Part shown: positions 22,295 through 30,602 of the stretch, piece by piece
Layout: each line of letters begins with the position of its first letter
How positions within the stretch are numbered: the first letter of the stretch is position 1
Translations under genes and position numbers: made by a program
Notes under the pieces: model-generated
Told to the model about the DNA's origin: nothing
Database searches by the model: none
What the model saw: the letters and a program-made list of their open reading frames with translations, nothing else
Assembly (NCBI GenBank): GCA_041598875.1
Contig: JBFHXP010000011.1
Location: 1-40,288, forward strand
Origin: JAKITW01 sp041598875
GTDB lineage: Bacteria; Desulfobacterota; Desulfobulbia; Desulfobulbales; BM004
DNA: 40,288 nt
Direction: 5' to 3'

Positions 22295-23566
22295 ATGACT
22301 TTTGGAAAAAGGGGTTTCCCCCTGCCTTGGCTTCTGGCCCTTCTGCTTGTATGCGGAAGTGCCGGAGGTGATGGCCTCTCCTCAGTCATTGCGGCTGACC
22401 AGCCACCCGGTATAAGCCTGGGCGAAGAGGATGGCCTCGACACCGACTTCACCTCGGATGATGCCTGGCTGGCTGGCGATGATGAGTTTTTGAACGATCA
22501 TGTGGATGTCGACGGGGGAAGGGGTATTGCTGATCCCCTTGAGCCGATCAATCGGGTTTTTTTCCAGTTTAACGACACCCTCTATTACTGGGTCGTGAAA
22601 CCGGTGTCAACCATCTACGGCCATGTGGTTGCCGAAGGTATCAGGATCAGCTTCAGGAATTTCTTCAAGAATCTTTCCGCCCCGGTCCGGGTAGTCAACA
22701 ATCTGCTTCAGGGAAAGGTAAAGAATACCGGCATCGAGCTGGCCCGTTTCACCATCAATTCAACTGCTGGAATCCTCGGGTTCGGCGACCCGGCAAAGGA
22801 TATGGGGTTGATGGCCGCGGAAGAGGATCTGGGCCAGACCCTCGGGGTCTATGGCATTGGCAACGGCATATATATTCACTGGCCCATACTCGGCCCGTCA
22901 AGCCTCCGTGATACCGTTGGTACCGTCGGTGACGCCTTTCTCGAGCCGATGACCTACCTGGCGTCGGGAAGGCCCAGGGTGGGAGTCGGTGTCTATGCCG
23001 GCAGGCGGGTCAATGATTCGTCCCTGACCCTCGGTGACTATGAGTTGTTCAAAAAGACATCGCTTGACCCCTATACGGCGATTCGGAATGCCTATTTTCA
23101 GTTCCGCCAGGGCCGTGTCCTTGATCTGAATCCTGGCGATGGCGATGCGCTGGGAGATGGATCTCCGGAGCGGGAAAATGGCCCAACGGATCCGGAAAAG
23201 GAGCAGGAGACATATCCCGAACCTGTTGCTCCGGTCGAGCAGCCAGAGCCTTCTGTTGCCGCGACCACCCCGGCATCTCCGGAAGCAGTGAGCAGTCCGT
23301 TGCCGGCCGCCACCGCTGCCCGCCCACCCTCGGGGGGAGAAGAGCAAGAAGCTGCTGGAACAGCAGGCGGGTCAGCAACAGCGCCAGCCCCCGCCGAGCC
23401 GCGGGAGAAGGTTGTTTTTTCCGTAGCAACGGTTGCGGCTGTTTCGGAACGGGAGCATGGGGCGGCAGTGCAGCAGGTACCGGCTGATCTCGCGCCACCT
23501 GCGGTCACGGGAAATCCGCTGAGTTCTTCCGTTCGTATCAATCCTCAAATTTTTGCGGAATTCTGA
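22295..23566 (+). CDS. mlaA: MlaA/VacJ family outer-membrane lipid asymmetry protein with long C-terminal tail
   Basis: A 423-residue protein. A signal peptide (LPWLLALLLVCGSAGG) is followed by an acidic stretch. The MlaA domain runs from about residue 80 to 285, with DPLEPINRVFFQFNDTLYYW, VRVVNNLLQGK, FTINSTAGILGFGDPA and the later SSLRDTVG block. MlaA sits in the outer membrane and removes misplaced phospholipids for MlaC. Two oddities: the segment around LLVCGS is not a canonical lipobox (Val at -1), and a Pro/Ala/Glu-rich tail of about 130 residues follows the domain, making the protein longer than the usual 230-290 residues. The MlaC start codon lies 86 bases past its stop. Confidence 0.92.
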   Translation: MTFGKRGFPLPWLLALLLVCGSAGGDGLSSVIAADQPPGISLGEEDGLDTDFTSDDAWLAGDDEFLNDHVDVDGGRGIADPLEPINRVFFQFNDTLYYWVVKPVSTIYGHVVAEGIRISFRNFFKNLSAPVRVVNNLLQGKVKNTGIELARFTINSTAGILGFGDPAKDMGLMAAEEDLGQTLGVYGIGNGIYIHWPILGPSSLRDTVGTVGDAFLEPMTYLASGRPRVGVGVYAGRRVNDSSLTLGDYELFKKTSLDPYTAIRNAYFQFRQGRVLDLNPGDGDALGDGSPERENGPTDPEKEQETYPEPVAPVEQPEPSVAATTPASPEAVSSPLPAATAARPPSGGEEQEAAGTAGGSATAPAPAEPREKVVFSVATVAAVSEREHGAAVQQVPADLAPPAVTGNPLSSSVRINPQIFAEF

Positions 23567-23651
23567 CGAGTCGTGCCCGTGCGGAAAGAAGTTGTTCCGG
23601 GCGGACATGCATATCCGTTTTCGGCTGAACCCAACAAGGAGTCGTTTCACC

Positions 23652-24293
23652 ATGACAGTGTTATCTGCACCGGCAAAAAAAATTTTCTTCCGGACCATGG
23701 TTCTGGTCATTATTCTTGGCGTTGCCATTCCAGGGTCTGGGCTGGCGGCTTCCCAGGACCCTCTTTCGGAGATGAAGGGGGCTGTGGAGGAAATTCTTCG
23801 GATATTGAAAGACAAGGACCTGCAGGTTCCAGAGAAAAAAGAAGAGAGAAGGAGTCGCGTTGTCGCTGTGGTGGAAACCATTTTTGATTTTCAGGCAATG
23901 TCTCAGTATGTTCTTGCAGACTCCTGGAAAGAGAGAACCCCTGATGAGCAGAAAGAGTTCGTCGACCTCTTTGCCCGCATGGTCAAGCAGCGCTATATTG
24001 GAAAGATAGACAATTATTCCGGCCAGGAAGTGGTTTTTAAAAAACAGCTCGTCAAGGATGACCGGGGGTTGATCTATTCGAGCCTGGTTGACAAGGGGGT
24101 GGAAATTCCGATTATTTACAAGTTGTTCCGTAAGGACGAATCGTGGCGCGTTTTTGACATGACCATTGAAAATGTCAGCCTGATCGCCAACTACCGACAG
24201 GATTTCAACAGCATTATTAAAAAAGACGGATATTCAGAGCTGGTGAAACGGCTTCAGGAAAAAATGAGCGAATTTGAAGCTGGCGGGAAGTGA
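23652..24293 (+). CDS. mlaC: MlaC/Ttg2D family periplasmic phospholipid-binding protein
   Basis: A 213-residue secreted protein. After the signal peptide (FFRTMVLVIILGVAIPGSGLAAS) it shows the MlaC/Tol_Tol_Ttg2 fold: VVETIFDFQAMSQYVLADSW, EQKEFVDLFARMVKQRYIGKI, and a C-terminal VFDMTIENVSLIANYRQDF. It ferries phospholipid between MlaA and the inner-membrane MlaFEDB complex, whose genes are not in this window. An open frame runs upstream to 23553, but the ATG at 23652 with AAGGAG upstream starts a proper signal peptide. Its stop overlaps the next gene (GTGA). Confidence 0.93.
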   Translation: MTVLSAPAKKIFFRTMVLVIILGVAIPGSGLAASQDPLSEMKGAVEEILRILKDKDLQVPEKKEERRSRVVAVVETIFDFQAMSQYVLADSWKERTPDEQKEFVDLFARMVKQRYIGKIDNYSGQEVVFKKQLVKDDRGLIYSSLVDKGVEIPIIYKLFRKDESWRVFDMTIENVSLIANYRQDFNSIIKKDGYSELVKRLQEKMSEFEAGGK

Positions 24294-24802
24294 TTTCGTT
24301 GTCTGGCGGCGGGAATTCATCGTTCGAACGCCGGCGGTTCAGGCGGTCCCGGCCACGGGTCTTTGCAAAAGGGTTGGCCAGGGTACTGCTGCCGGGATTT
24401 TTGCTCTCTCCGGTGCTTGTCTGCGGTCTGACGGCATATTTTGTCTATTCGCGCAATCTCCCGTGGTGGGTCGTTATTTGGGCTGTTGTGCCGGCGCTGG
24501 CGCTGGGCTGTGTCATCCCGGTTCTTGAGGCCGGCCTTGCCCTGATTCGTGGGAGAATGGTGAACAGCTGGGGACGGCTGCTTGGCGGATTCGTTCTTTT
24601 TTTTCTTCATGTAATCAGCTATTTCCTTGTCTCGTCCCTTTTGATAACTTCGGCAGTGGGGTGGTTTTTTCAGGTATCCGGAATCGGGTCGGAGATGGTT
24701 GGTGATTATGGTTCGCTCTCTGCCACTGTTTTTTTTCTTTTCGGGGTGGCCAGTTGGGCGCGGAACATGCTTGGCAATGAGGGGCGGCGGATGAGCGCGT
24801 AG
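24290..24802 (+). CDS. Small inner-membrane protein of unknown function
   Basis: A 170-residue protein I do not recognise. A basic N-terminus (RRRFRRSRPRVFAKG) is followed by four likely transmembrane helices: VLLPGFLLSPVLVCGLTAYF, WWVVIWAVVPALALGCVIP, LLGGFVLFFLHVISYFLVSS and, after a short loop, SLSATVFFLFGVASWA. The positive N-terminus suggests an inside orientation. It starts with GTG overlapping the mlaC stop, so it is translationally coupled to MlaC. A link to lipid transport is inferred from position only. Confidence 0.7.
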   Translation: MISLSGGGNSSFERRRFRRSRPRVFAKGLARVLLPGFLLSPVLVCGLTAYFVYSRNLPWWVVIWAVVPALALGCVIPVLEAGLALIRGRMVNSWGRLLGGFVLFFLHVISYFLVSSLLITSAVGWFFQVSGIGSEMVGDYGSLSATVFFLFGVASWARNMLGNEGRRMSA

Positions 24803-25075
24803 AGGATCGGCCATTTTCGACGCGTGTCTTTAGCAGTCCTGGCCCGCTCTTTACCGGTCGGGGAAGAAGGACAAAATCCCGGCCTGTGGACTCAGGAAGA
24901 ATCTGGTGATTTTGTGACCCGCATGGGAAAATACTTGACAAGAAGAGATAATTTCTTATAGTCAACGCCTATTTAGTATCAGTGTGCGCGGCATGGGGAG
25001 AAGACACCCTCCGCGTTCGAGATATCTATTTAATAATATTAATAATATGTCTTTGCAGTATAGTGGAGGATTCCC
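24803..25075. other. Intergenic region upstream of rpmF
   Basis: This 273-bp region separates the mla genes from the ribosomal protein and fatty-acid operon. It contains a strong-looking promoter (24935-24962, listed separately) and an AT-rich leader (25020-25050). No DUF177/YceD gene precedes rpmF, although one is common at this place. No clear terminator for the mla unit was seen. Confidence 0.5.
24935..24962 (+). promoter_or_regulatory. Probable sigma-70 promoter of the rpmF-plsX-fab operon
   Basis: A perfect TTGACA (24935-24940) and a near-perfect TATAGT (24957-24962) are separated by 16 bases. Transcription would start near 24969, about 107 bases before the rpmF start. It is one of the best hexamer pairs in the window, as expected for a ribosomal protein and fatty-acid synthesis operon. 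Confidence 0.65.
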
Positions 25076-25264
25076 ATGGCATTACCAAAACGTAGACACT
25101 CTCATTCCAGGACCAGGACCCGGCGCGCCCATGATGCGCTGACCCCGACTTCTTTTTCGGCCTGCTCCAATTGCGGAGAGCCCAAAATGCCTCATCGGCT
25201 TTGCGCCGGATGCGGCACCTATAAAGGAAGAACTGTAATAAAGCTGGGCGATGAGTTGAGCTAG
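25076..25264 (+). CDS. rpmF: 50S ribosomal protein L32
   Basis: A 62-residue L32 with the conserved start MALPKRRHSHSRTRTRRAHD and a zinc ribbon formed by CSNCGEPK and CAGCGTYKGR (two CxxC pairs). It is the zinc-binding form. The start is preceded by GGAGG. It lies three bases before plsX, the widespread rpmF-plsX-fabH arrangement. Confidence 0.98.
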   Translation: MALPKRRHSHSRTRTRRAHDALTPTSFSACSNCGEPKMPHRLCAGCGTYKGRTVIKLGDELS

Positions 25265-25266
25265 GA

Positions 25267-26307
25267 ATGACAGTGCGGGTAGCCCTGGATGTTATGGGGG
25301 GAGACCGGGGTCCTGGCGAGATGGTCGCCGGCGCTGTGCTGGCTGTCAAGGAGTTGGACCTGAATGTTACCCTGCTGGGTGACGAGGCGCAGATCAGGCA
25401 CGCCCTGGCCGCGGCATCGATCAGTGATTCACGGCTGGACATTGTTCATACCTCACAAATCATTTCTATGGAGGAGTCTCCCTTTGATGCGGTTCGCAGG
25501 AAGAAGGATTCCTCCATTGTCGTTGCATTTGACCAGTTGAAGAAGGGCAAGGTAGACGCGGTGGTCAGCGCCGGGAATTCCGGAGCGACCATGGCCGCTG
25601 CGCATCGGAGTCTTGGCCGGTTAAAGCACATCTCCCGGCCGGGAATCGCCAGTATATTCCCCACCCTGAAAAGTCCAGTGGTCATGATGGATGTGGGAGC
25701 GAATGTCGACTGTCGCCCGCAGCATCTCTTCCAATTCGGGATTATGGGTGCGGCTTTTTCCCAGGTTCTGTTCGGTCATAAGCGCCCAAGAATCGGCCTC
25801 CTCAGTATCGGTGAAGAGGGAGGCAAGGGAAATACCCTCGTCAAGCAGTCCCATGAACTGTTGGCAGCAAGCTCGCTGAACTATATCGGCAATGTCGAAG
25901 GGCGGGACATATTTGCCGGCGATACCGACGTTATTATCTGTGATGGTTTTGTCGGTAATGTCTGCCTCAAGGTGAGCGAGGGGTTGGCCGAGGCGGTCAT
26001 GGCCATGCTGCGCGAGGAGATGTCCAAGAGCCTTGCCGCCAAGATAGGTTATTTTCTTGCCCGTAACGCCTTTGTCGGTTTCAAGAAACGCGTCGACTAT
26101 GCCGAGTATGGCGGCGCTCCCCTGCTGGGCCTGAACGGTACCGGGATAGTATGCCATGGCAGGTCCAACGCACTGGCCATTAAGAATGCGATCAAGGTAG
26201 CGTCTGAGATGGTCCGCAACAGGGTTATTGATCATATTACTGAAATGTCGTCAGCTGCCGGACAGGCGGGTGGGGCAGGTGTCGGCGACGGCGAGGCCGG
26301 CCAATGA
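25267..26307 (+). CDS. plsX: Phosphate acyltransferase PlsX
   Basis: A 346-residue PlsX that converts acyl-ACP to acyl-phosphate, the first step of phospholipid synthesis in the PlsX/PlsY route. The N-terminus VALDVMGGDRGPGEMVAGA, the central VSAGNSGATMAAA, VMMDVGANVDCRPQ, GLLSIGEEGGKGN and the C-terminal GGAPLLGLNGTGIVCHG are all family signatures. It overlaps fabH by four bases (ATGA). The tail after residue 335 is Gly/Ala-rich. Confidence 0.98.
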   Translation: MTVRVALDVMGGDRGPGEMVAGAVLAVKELDLNVTLLGDEAQIRHALAAASISDSRLDIVHTSQIISMEESPFDAVRRKKDSSIVVAFDQLKKGKVDAVVSAGNSGATMAAAHRSLGRLKHISRPGIASIFPTLKSPVVMMDVGANVDCRPQHLFQFGIMGAAFSQVLFGHKRPRIGLLSIGEEGGKGNTLVKQSHELLAASSLNYIGNVEGRDIFAGDTDVIICDGFVGNVCLKVSEGLAEAVMAMLREEMSKSLAAKIGYFLARNAFVGFKKRVDYAEYGGAPLLGLNGTGIVCHGRSNALAIKNAIKVASEMVRNRVIDHITEMSSAAGQAGGAGVGDGEAGQ

Positions 26308-27281
26308 ACCGCGCGATTATCATCGGAACCGGTTCATGCATGCCGAAACGGGTCGTCACCAACCGTGACCTCGAGTCCATGGTTGATACCTCGGATGAGT
26401 GGATTACCACCCGCACCGGAATCACTGCCCGGCGCATAGCCGGGCCGGGCGAGGAGACTTCGAGGCTTGGGGCCGGCGCAGCCCGTGAGGCGCTGGCCAT
26501 GGCCGGAGTCACGGCCGAAGAGCTCGATCTGATCATCGTCTGCTCGATCAGTCCGGACATGGTCATGCCTTCCTGCGCATGCCTGGTACAGAAGCAGCTT
26601 GGTGCCCTGAACGCCTTTGCCTTTGACCTCAACGCCGCCTGTTCCGGCTTTCTCTATGCCCTGGATGTGGCGGAGAAATATATAAGGGCCACTCCTGATA
26701 TGAAGGTGCTTGTGGTCGGGGCGGAGAATCTTTCCTCCCGGGTAAACTGGCAGGACCGCTCCACCTGCGTACTTTTCGGTGACGGAGCTGGCGCCTGCGT
26801 GCTGACCGGCACGAGCGAAGATCGTGGGATCCTGGCCAGCCGTCTCTACAGCGATGGCCGCCTCTGGCGGTTACTCAGCCTGAACGGGGCCCCCAGCCTT
26901 AACCCCGACCTGGAGTCGCCGGGCGGAAATGGCACCTATATCAAAATGGCCGGGCCCGATGTGTTCAAACATGCGGTCCGGTCGATGGAGGAAGCGGTTC
27001 TGCGCCTGCTTGATTCCGAGGGCAGGGCCATAGAGGATGTGCGGCTGTTGATTCCTCATCAGGCCAATATCCGGATTTTAAAAAGCCTTGCCGAGCGGCT
27101 CGGCCTGCCCTTTGAAAAAGTCTATACAACCATCGGTAAGTACGGAAATACCTCGGCCGCCAGTGTGCCGGTGGCCCTTGATGAGGCCAACAGGGCCGGT
27201 GTTCTGCGCAGGGACGATCTGCTCCTGTTCGGTGTTTTTGGTGGCGGTTTCACCTGGGGCGCCGCCCTGGTCCGGTGGTAA
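26304..27281 (+). CDS. fabH: Beta-ketoacyl-ACP synthase III
   Basis: A 325-residue FabH that condenses acyl-CoA with malonyl-ACP to start fatty-acid synthesis. The catalytic triad is Cys113 (DLNAACSGFLYAL), His252 (LIPHQANIRI) and Asn282 (YGNTSAAS). The N-terminal WITTRTGITARR substrate-binding segment and the C-terminal GVFGGGFTWGAALV are typical. Its start overlaps plsX. The usual partner fabD does not follow; an acyl-CoA dehydrogenase does, after 159 bases. Confidence 0.97.
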   Translation: MNRAIIIGTGSCMPKRVVTNRDLESMVDTSDEWITTRTGITARRIAGPGEETSRLGAGAAREALAMAGVTAEELDLIIVCSISPDMVMPSCACLVQKQLGALNAFAFDLNAACSGFLYALDVAEKYIRATPDMKVLVVGAENLSSRVNWQDRSTCVLFGDGAGACVLTGTSEDRGILASRLYSDGRLWRLLSLNGAPSLNPDLESPGGNGTYIKMAGPDVFKHAVRSMEEAVLRLLDSEGRAIEDVRLLIPHQANIRILKSLAERLGLPFEKVYTTIGKYGNTSAASVPVALDEANRAGVLRRDDLLLFGVFGGGFTWGAALVRW

Positions 27282-27440
27282 ATAAAGAGCTGGGCCCGCG
27301 GCAATCGTGCCGTTGGCTGAGGTGTCGTGATAGTGGGTGTCCGTCCGCAAGGTCCTTTTTGTACCGGACGGGGGCACAGATTGTTTTCAGTTCGAAAAAG
27401 GCCGTTTCCGGATGGAAACTCATTGGAGAGGGGAGGAAAA
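27282..27440 (+). repeat. fabH-acyl-CoA dehydrogenase spacer with partial repeat motifs
   Basis: This 159-bp spacer contains a 7-bp inverted repeat, CCGTCCG (27341-27347) with CGGACGG (27365-27371). It also has two motifs seen at the ends of the dispersed hairpin repeat: TTGTTTTCAGTTCGAAAA (27382-27400) and GTTTCCGGATGGAAACT (about 27404-27420). The central hairpin of the repeat is absent, so this looks like a remnant or a related short element. The ribosome-binding site of the next gene follows it directly. Confidence 0.45.
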
Positions 27441-28592
27441 GTGGACTATTTTTTGACCGAAGAACAGCAGATGATCGTGGACATAGCCCGCCAGATCACA
27501 GAAGAAAAGATCATTCCGCAACGTGCTGAACTCGACGAGAAGGATGAGTTCCCCACCGATATTCTCAAGGCTATCGCCAAGGCTGACCTTTTCGGTCTTT
27601 TTATTCCCGAGGAATATGGCGGGTTCGGCGGCGGCTGTTTTGAGAACGTGCTCGCCCTGGAACAGCTTGGCCGCGGTTGTGTCGGCGTGGCCACAAGTTT
27701 TGCGGCCAGCGCCCTGGGGGCGTATCCTATTCTGATTGCCGGCAGCGAGGAGATGAAGGCGCATTATCTGCCCATTATCGCCACCGGAGAGAAGAGGGCA
27801 GCCTTTGCCCTGACCGAGGCCAATGCCGGCAGTGACGCCTCTGGAATCCAGACAACCGCGGTGCTCGACGGCGATGAGTGGGTCGTGAACGGCACCAAAC
27901 AGTGGATAACCAATGGCGGCGAGGCCCAGATCCATACGGTGGTGGCCATGACCGATCGCTCCAAGGGGGCCAGGGGGGCGACCATGTTCGTTATCGAGGA
28001 TACCGATCCTGGTTTTTCCTTTGGCGCCAAGGAGAAAAAACTGGGTATCCGTGCCTCTTCCACCAGGGAATTGATATTCAAGGATTGCCGCATCCCCAGG
28101 GATCGGGTGGTGGGCAAGGTCGGCAGTGGTTTTATTACGGTCATGAAGACCCTGGATCTCTCCCGTCCCGGGATCGCGGCCCTTGGGGTTGGCCTGGGAC
28201 AGGCCGCCCTTGACGAGGCGGTGGTTTACGCCAAGCAGCGGGTCCAGTTCGGCAAACCGATCATCTCCTTTCAGGCGGTGCAGCACATGCTTGCCGATAT
28301 GGCTATCCAGGTTGAGGCCTCGCGGGCCCTGGTCTATGCCGCTGCCAAGCATATCGCCGCGTATCCCAAGGATATGTCAAAGGCCTCATCCATGTGCAAA
28401 GTGATGGCAACCGACATGGCTATGAAGGTGGCCACCGATGCGGTGCAGGTTCTGGCCGGGTACGGGTATATGCGGGAGTATCCGGTGGAGAAGATGATGC
28501 GTGACGCCAAGATTCTTCAGATCTATGAGGGCACCAACCAGATCCAGCGAAATGTCATTGGCCAGGAACTCAATAAGGAGTATAACAAGTAG
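27441..28592 (+). CDS. Acyl-CoA dehydrogenase family flavoprotein
   Basis: A 383-residue enzyme with the full acyl-CoA dehydrogenase fold. The N-terminal helical domain starts VDYFLTEEQQMIVDIARQ; the beta domain has AFALTEANAGSDASGIQTTA and WITNGG. The C-terminal FAD domain carries VLAGYGYMREYPVEKMMRDA and the catalytic base Glu363 (IYEGTNQIQRNVI). It should bind FAD and oxidise or reduce the alpha-beta bond of acyl-thioesters. The GTG at 27441 follows GGGGAGG. With etfB and ferredoxin-fused etfA downstream, the order equals that of CarC-CarD-CarE of caffeyl-CoA reductase. The substrate is unknown; acyl-ACP is conceivable in this operon. Confidence 0.95.
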   Translation: MDYFLTEEQQMIVDIARQITEEKIIPQRAELDEKDEFPTDILKAIAKADLFGLFIPEEYGGFGGGCFENVLALEQLGRGCVGVATSFAASALGAYPILIAGSEEMKAHYLPIIATGEKRAAFALTEANAGSDASGIQTTAVLDGDEWVVNGTKQWITNGGEAQIHTVVAMTDRSKGARGATMFVIEDTDPGFSFGAKEKKLGIRASSTRELIFKDCRIPRDRVVGKVGSGFITVMKTLDLSRPGIAALGVGLGQAALDEAVVYAKQRVQFGKPIISFQAVQHMLADMAIQVEASRALVYAAAKHIAAYPKDMSKASSMCKVMATDMAMKVATDAVQVLAGYGYMREYPVEKMMRDAKILQIYEGTNQIQRNVIGQELNKEYNK

Positions 28593-28623
28593 TCACTTTT
28601 ATAACAGGTTCCGTGGTAGAGCA

Positions 28624-29403
28624 ATGAAGATAGTCGTGTGTGTAAAACAGGTTCCGGATGCCAAGGATGTCCGGCTTGATCCCAAGACCAATACCCTGGC
28701 CCGGGAGGGTGTGCAGTCGATTATGAATCCCTATGATCGCCATGCCCTTGAGGAGGCGGTGCGCCTTGTGGAGCAGTATGGCGGCGAGGTGGTCGCCCTG
28801 ACCATGGGACCGCCCCAGGCCGCGGAGATGCTCCGCGATGCGGTGGCCTGCGGCGCCGATAATGCGGTGCTTGTCTCAGACCGGGCATTTGCCGGGGCCG
28901 ACACCTGGGCAACGACCTATACCTTGTCCCGGGCGATCCGCACCATCGGCGGCTGTGATCTTATTCTCTGCGGGAAGCAGGCCATTGACGGTGATACCGC
29001 CCAGGTCGGCCCGGGGCTTGCCTGGCGTCTGGATCTTCCCTATGCCACCTATGTGCGCAAGGTAGTGGACTGTTCGGCAGAGGGGTTGACCGTGGAGCGG
29101 TTGATGGATGACGGATATGATGAGGTGATCCTGCCGCTGCCCGCGCTCCTCACCGTGGTCAAGGAGATCAACGAGCCCCGGGTTCCCTCGCTCAAGGGCA
29201 AGATGAAGGCCAGGAAATTACAGGTCACGGTCCTTGATGCAGCGGCCATCGGGGCTGATCCAGCCTGTATCGGGCTGGCCGGTTCCCCGACCCGGGTGGT
29301 CAAGGTTTTTTCTCCGCAGCTGGCGGGAGATCGGACCATGATTACCGGGACCGTTGAGGAGCAGGCGGCGCAGCTGGCGGAAAAAATGGAGGCCCTGTTG
29401 TAA
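28624..29403 (+). CDS. etfB: Electron transfer flavoprotein beta subunit
   Basis: A 259-residue EtfB. Visible signatures are the N-terminal KIVVCVKQVPDAKDVRLDP, MNPYDRHALEEAVRL, VVALTMGPPQAAEMLRDA, and CGKQAIDGDTAQVGPGLAW, plus the RGKMKARK-like tail (SLKGKMKARKLQV). Several of these, especially the VRLDP...MNPYD and SDRAFAGADT stretches, resemble EtfB proteins of bifurcating complexes, in which this subunit holds the flavin that splits the NADH electron pair. The group assignment is by eye. It is paired with etfA two bases downstream. Confidence 0.95.
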   Translation: MKIVVCVKQVPDAKDVRLDPKTNTLAREGVQSIMNPYDRHALEEAVRLVEQYGGEVVALTMGPPQAAEMLRDAVACGADNAVLVSDRAFAGADTWATTYTLSRAIRTIGGCDLILCGKQAIDGDTAQVGPGLAWRLDLPYATYVRKVVDCSAEGLTVERLMDDGYDEVILPLPALLTVVKEINEPRVPSLKGKMKARKLQVTVLDAAAIGADPACIGLAGSPTRVVKVFSPQLAGDRTMITGTVEEQAAQLAEKMEALL

Positions 29404-29405
29404 TC

Positions 29406-30602
29406 ATGTTACGGGTAGATAATACGGCCTGCATAGGATGCGGACTTTGCGAGGAAGAGTGCTCTTTCGGTGCCATTACGGTGGTCGAGGGCATTGCTGT
29501 GGTTGGCGATACCTGTACCCTGTGCGGTGCCTGCGTGGACATCTGCGAGGCCGGGGCCCTGCGTATAGAGGAGGCCCGGGAAAAGGCCGCGGGTTCCGAC
29601 TTGAGTGCGTGGTCCGGGGTCATGGTCTATGCCGAGTTCAGAAATGGCAGAGTAGCCCCGGTGGCGATTGAGCTTCTTGGTATCGGCCGTGAACTTGCCG
29701 ATCAGCGTAAAGTGTCCCTGTCTGCGGTTCTCCTCGGTTCAACCCTTGGTGATGCCGGCCGGGAGTTGGTTGCCCATGGCGCGGATCTTGTGATCCAGGT
29801 TGATGATCCGGCCCTGGCCCATTTCACCGACGAGGCGTATGCCGGCATACTCGAGGATATCATCCGCGAGAAAAAACCGGAAATTGTCCTTGCCGGCGCC
29901 ACCGCCATCGGGCGTTCCTTTATTCCCCGGGTTGCATCCGGCCTTGCCGCCGGTCTAACCGCAGATTGCACCGGGTTGTCGATCCGTCCCGAGGATGGGG
30001 CCCTTCTTCAGACCAGGCCCGCTTTTGGCGGTAACGTCATGGCCACCATTGTCTGCCCCGATACCAGGCCGCAGATGGCCACGGTCAGGCCCAGGGTGAT
30101 GAAGGTGCTCCCCGCTGACCCGGATCGCCAGGGCGAAATAGTGACCCATGTACCCGCAGCGTCACGGCTCTCTCCCCGGGCACGGGTAATTCGGAGCGTG
30201 GCTGAGAATATCGATAAGGTCAATATCTGCGAGGCCGATGTCATCGTTGCCGGCGGTCGTGGCCTGGAAAATGAAAAGGGGTTCGCCCTGATCCGCGAGC
30301 TGGCCGATACCCTCGGCGGGGCAGTCGCCGCCTCCCGGGCCGCTGTCGATGCCGGCTGGATTTCCTATCCGCATCAGGTCGGACAGACCGGCAAGACGGT
30401 CTGCCCCAAACTCTATATTGCCTGTGGTATTTCCGGGGCCATCCAGCATGTGGTGGGAATGCAGTCCGCCGATGTTATAGTGGCCATTAACAAGGATCCG
30501 GAGGCGCCGATATTCAACGTGGCCACCTATGGTATTGTCGGTGATGTCTTTGAGGTGGTGCCGCAGCTGATCCGTCAATTGGAAAAGAGGAAGGGAAGAT
30601 GA
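29406..30602 (+). CDS. etfA: Electron transfer flavoprotein alpha subunit with N-terminal 2x[4Fe-4S] ferredoxin domain
   Basis: A 398-residue EtfA. Residues 1-60 are a two-cluster ferredoxin: Cys9, 12, 15, 19 and Cys37, 40, 43, 47, each in CxxCxxCxxxC form. Neither fourth cysteine is followed by the usual Pro. The remainder is the ETF alpha fold with the FAD-binding domain (VGQTGKTVCPKLYIACGISG, then AINKDPEAPIFNVATYGIVGD). A fused ferredoxin occurs in CarE and in some other anaerobic ETFs, where it offers a route for low-potential electrons. It overlaps fabG by four bases, so it is translated with the fatty-acid genes. Confidence 0.95.
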   Translation: MLRVDNTACIGCGLCEEECSFGAITVVEGIAVVGDTCTLCGACVDICEAGALRIEEAREKAAGSDLSAWSGVMVYAEFRNGRVAPVAIELLGIGRELADQRKVSLSAVLLGSTLGDAGRELVAHGADLVIQVDDPALAHFTDEAYAGILEDIIREKKPEIVLAGATAIGRSFIPRVASGLAAGLTADCTGLSIRPEDGALLQTRPAFGGNVMATIVCPDTRPQMATVRPRVMKVLPADPDRQGEIVTHVPAASRLSPRARVIRSVAENIDKVNICEADVIVAGGRGLENEKGFALIRELADTLGGAVAASRAAVDAGWISYPHQVGQTGKTVCPKLYIACGISGAIQHVVGMQSADVIVAINKDPEAPIFNVATYGIVGDVFEVVPQLIRQLEKRKGR

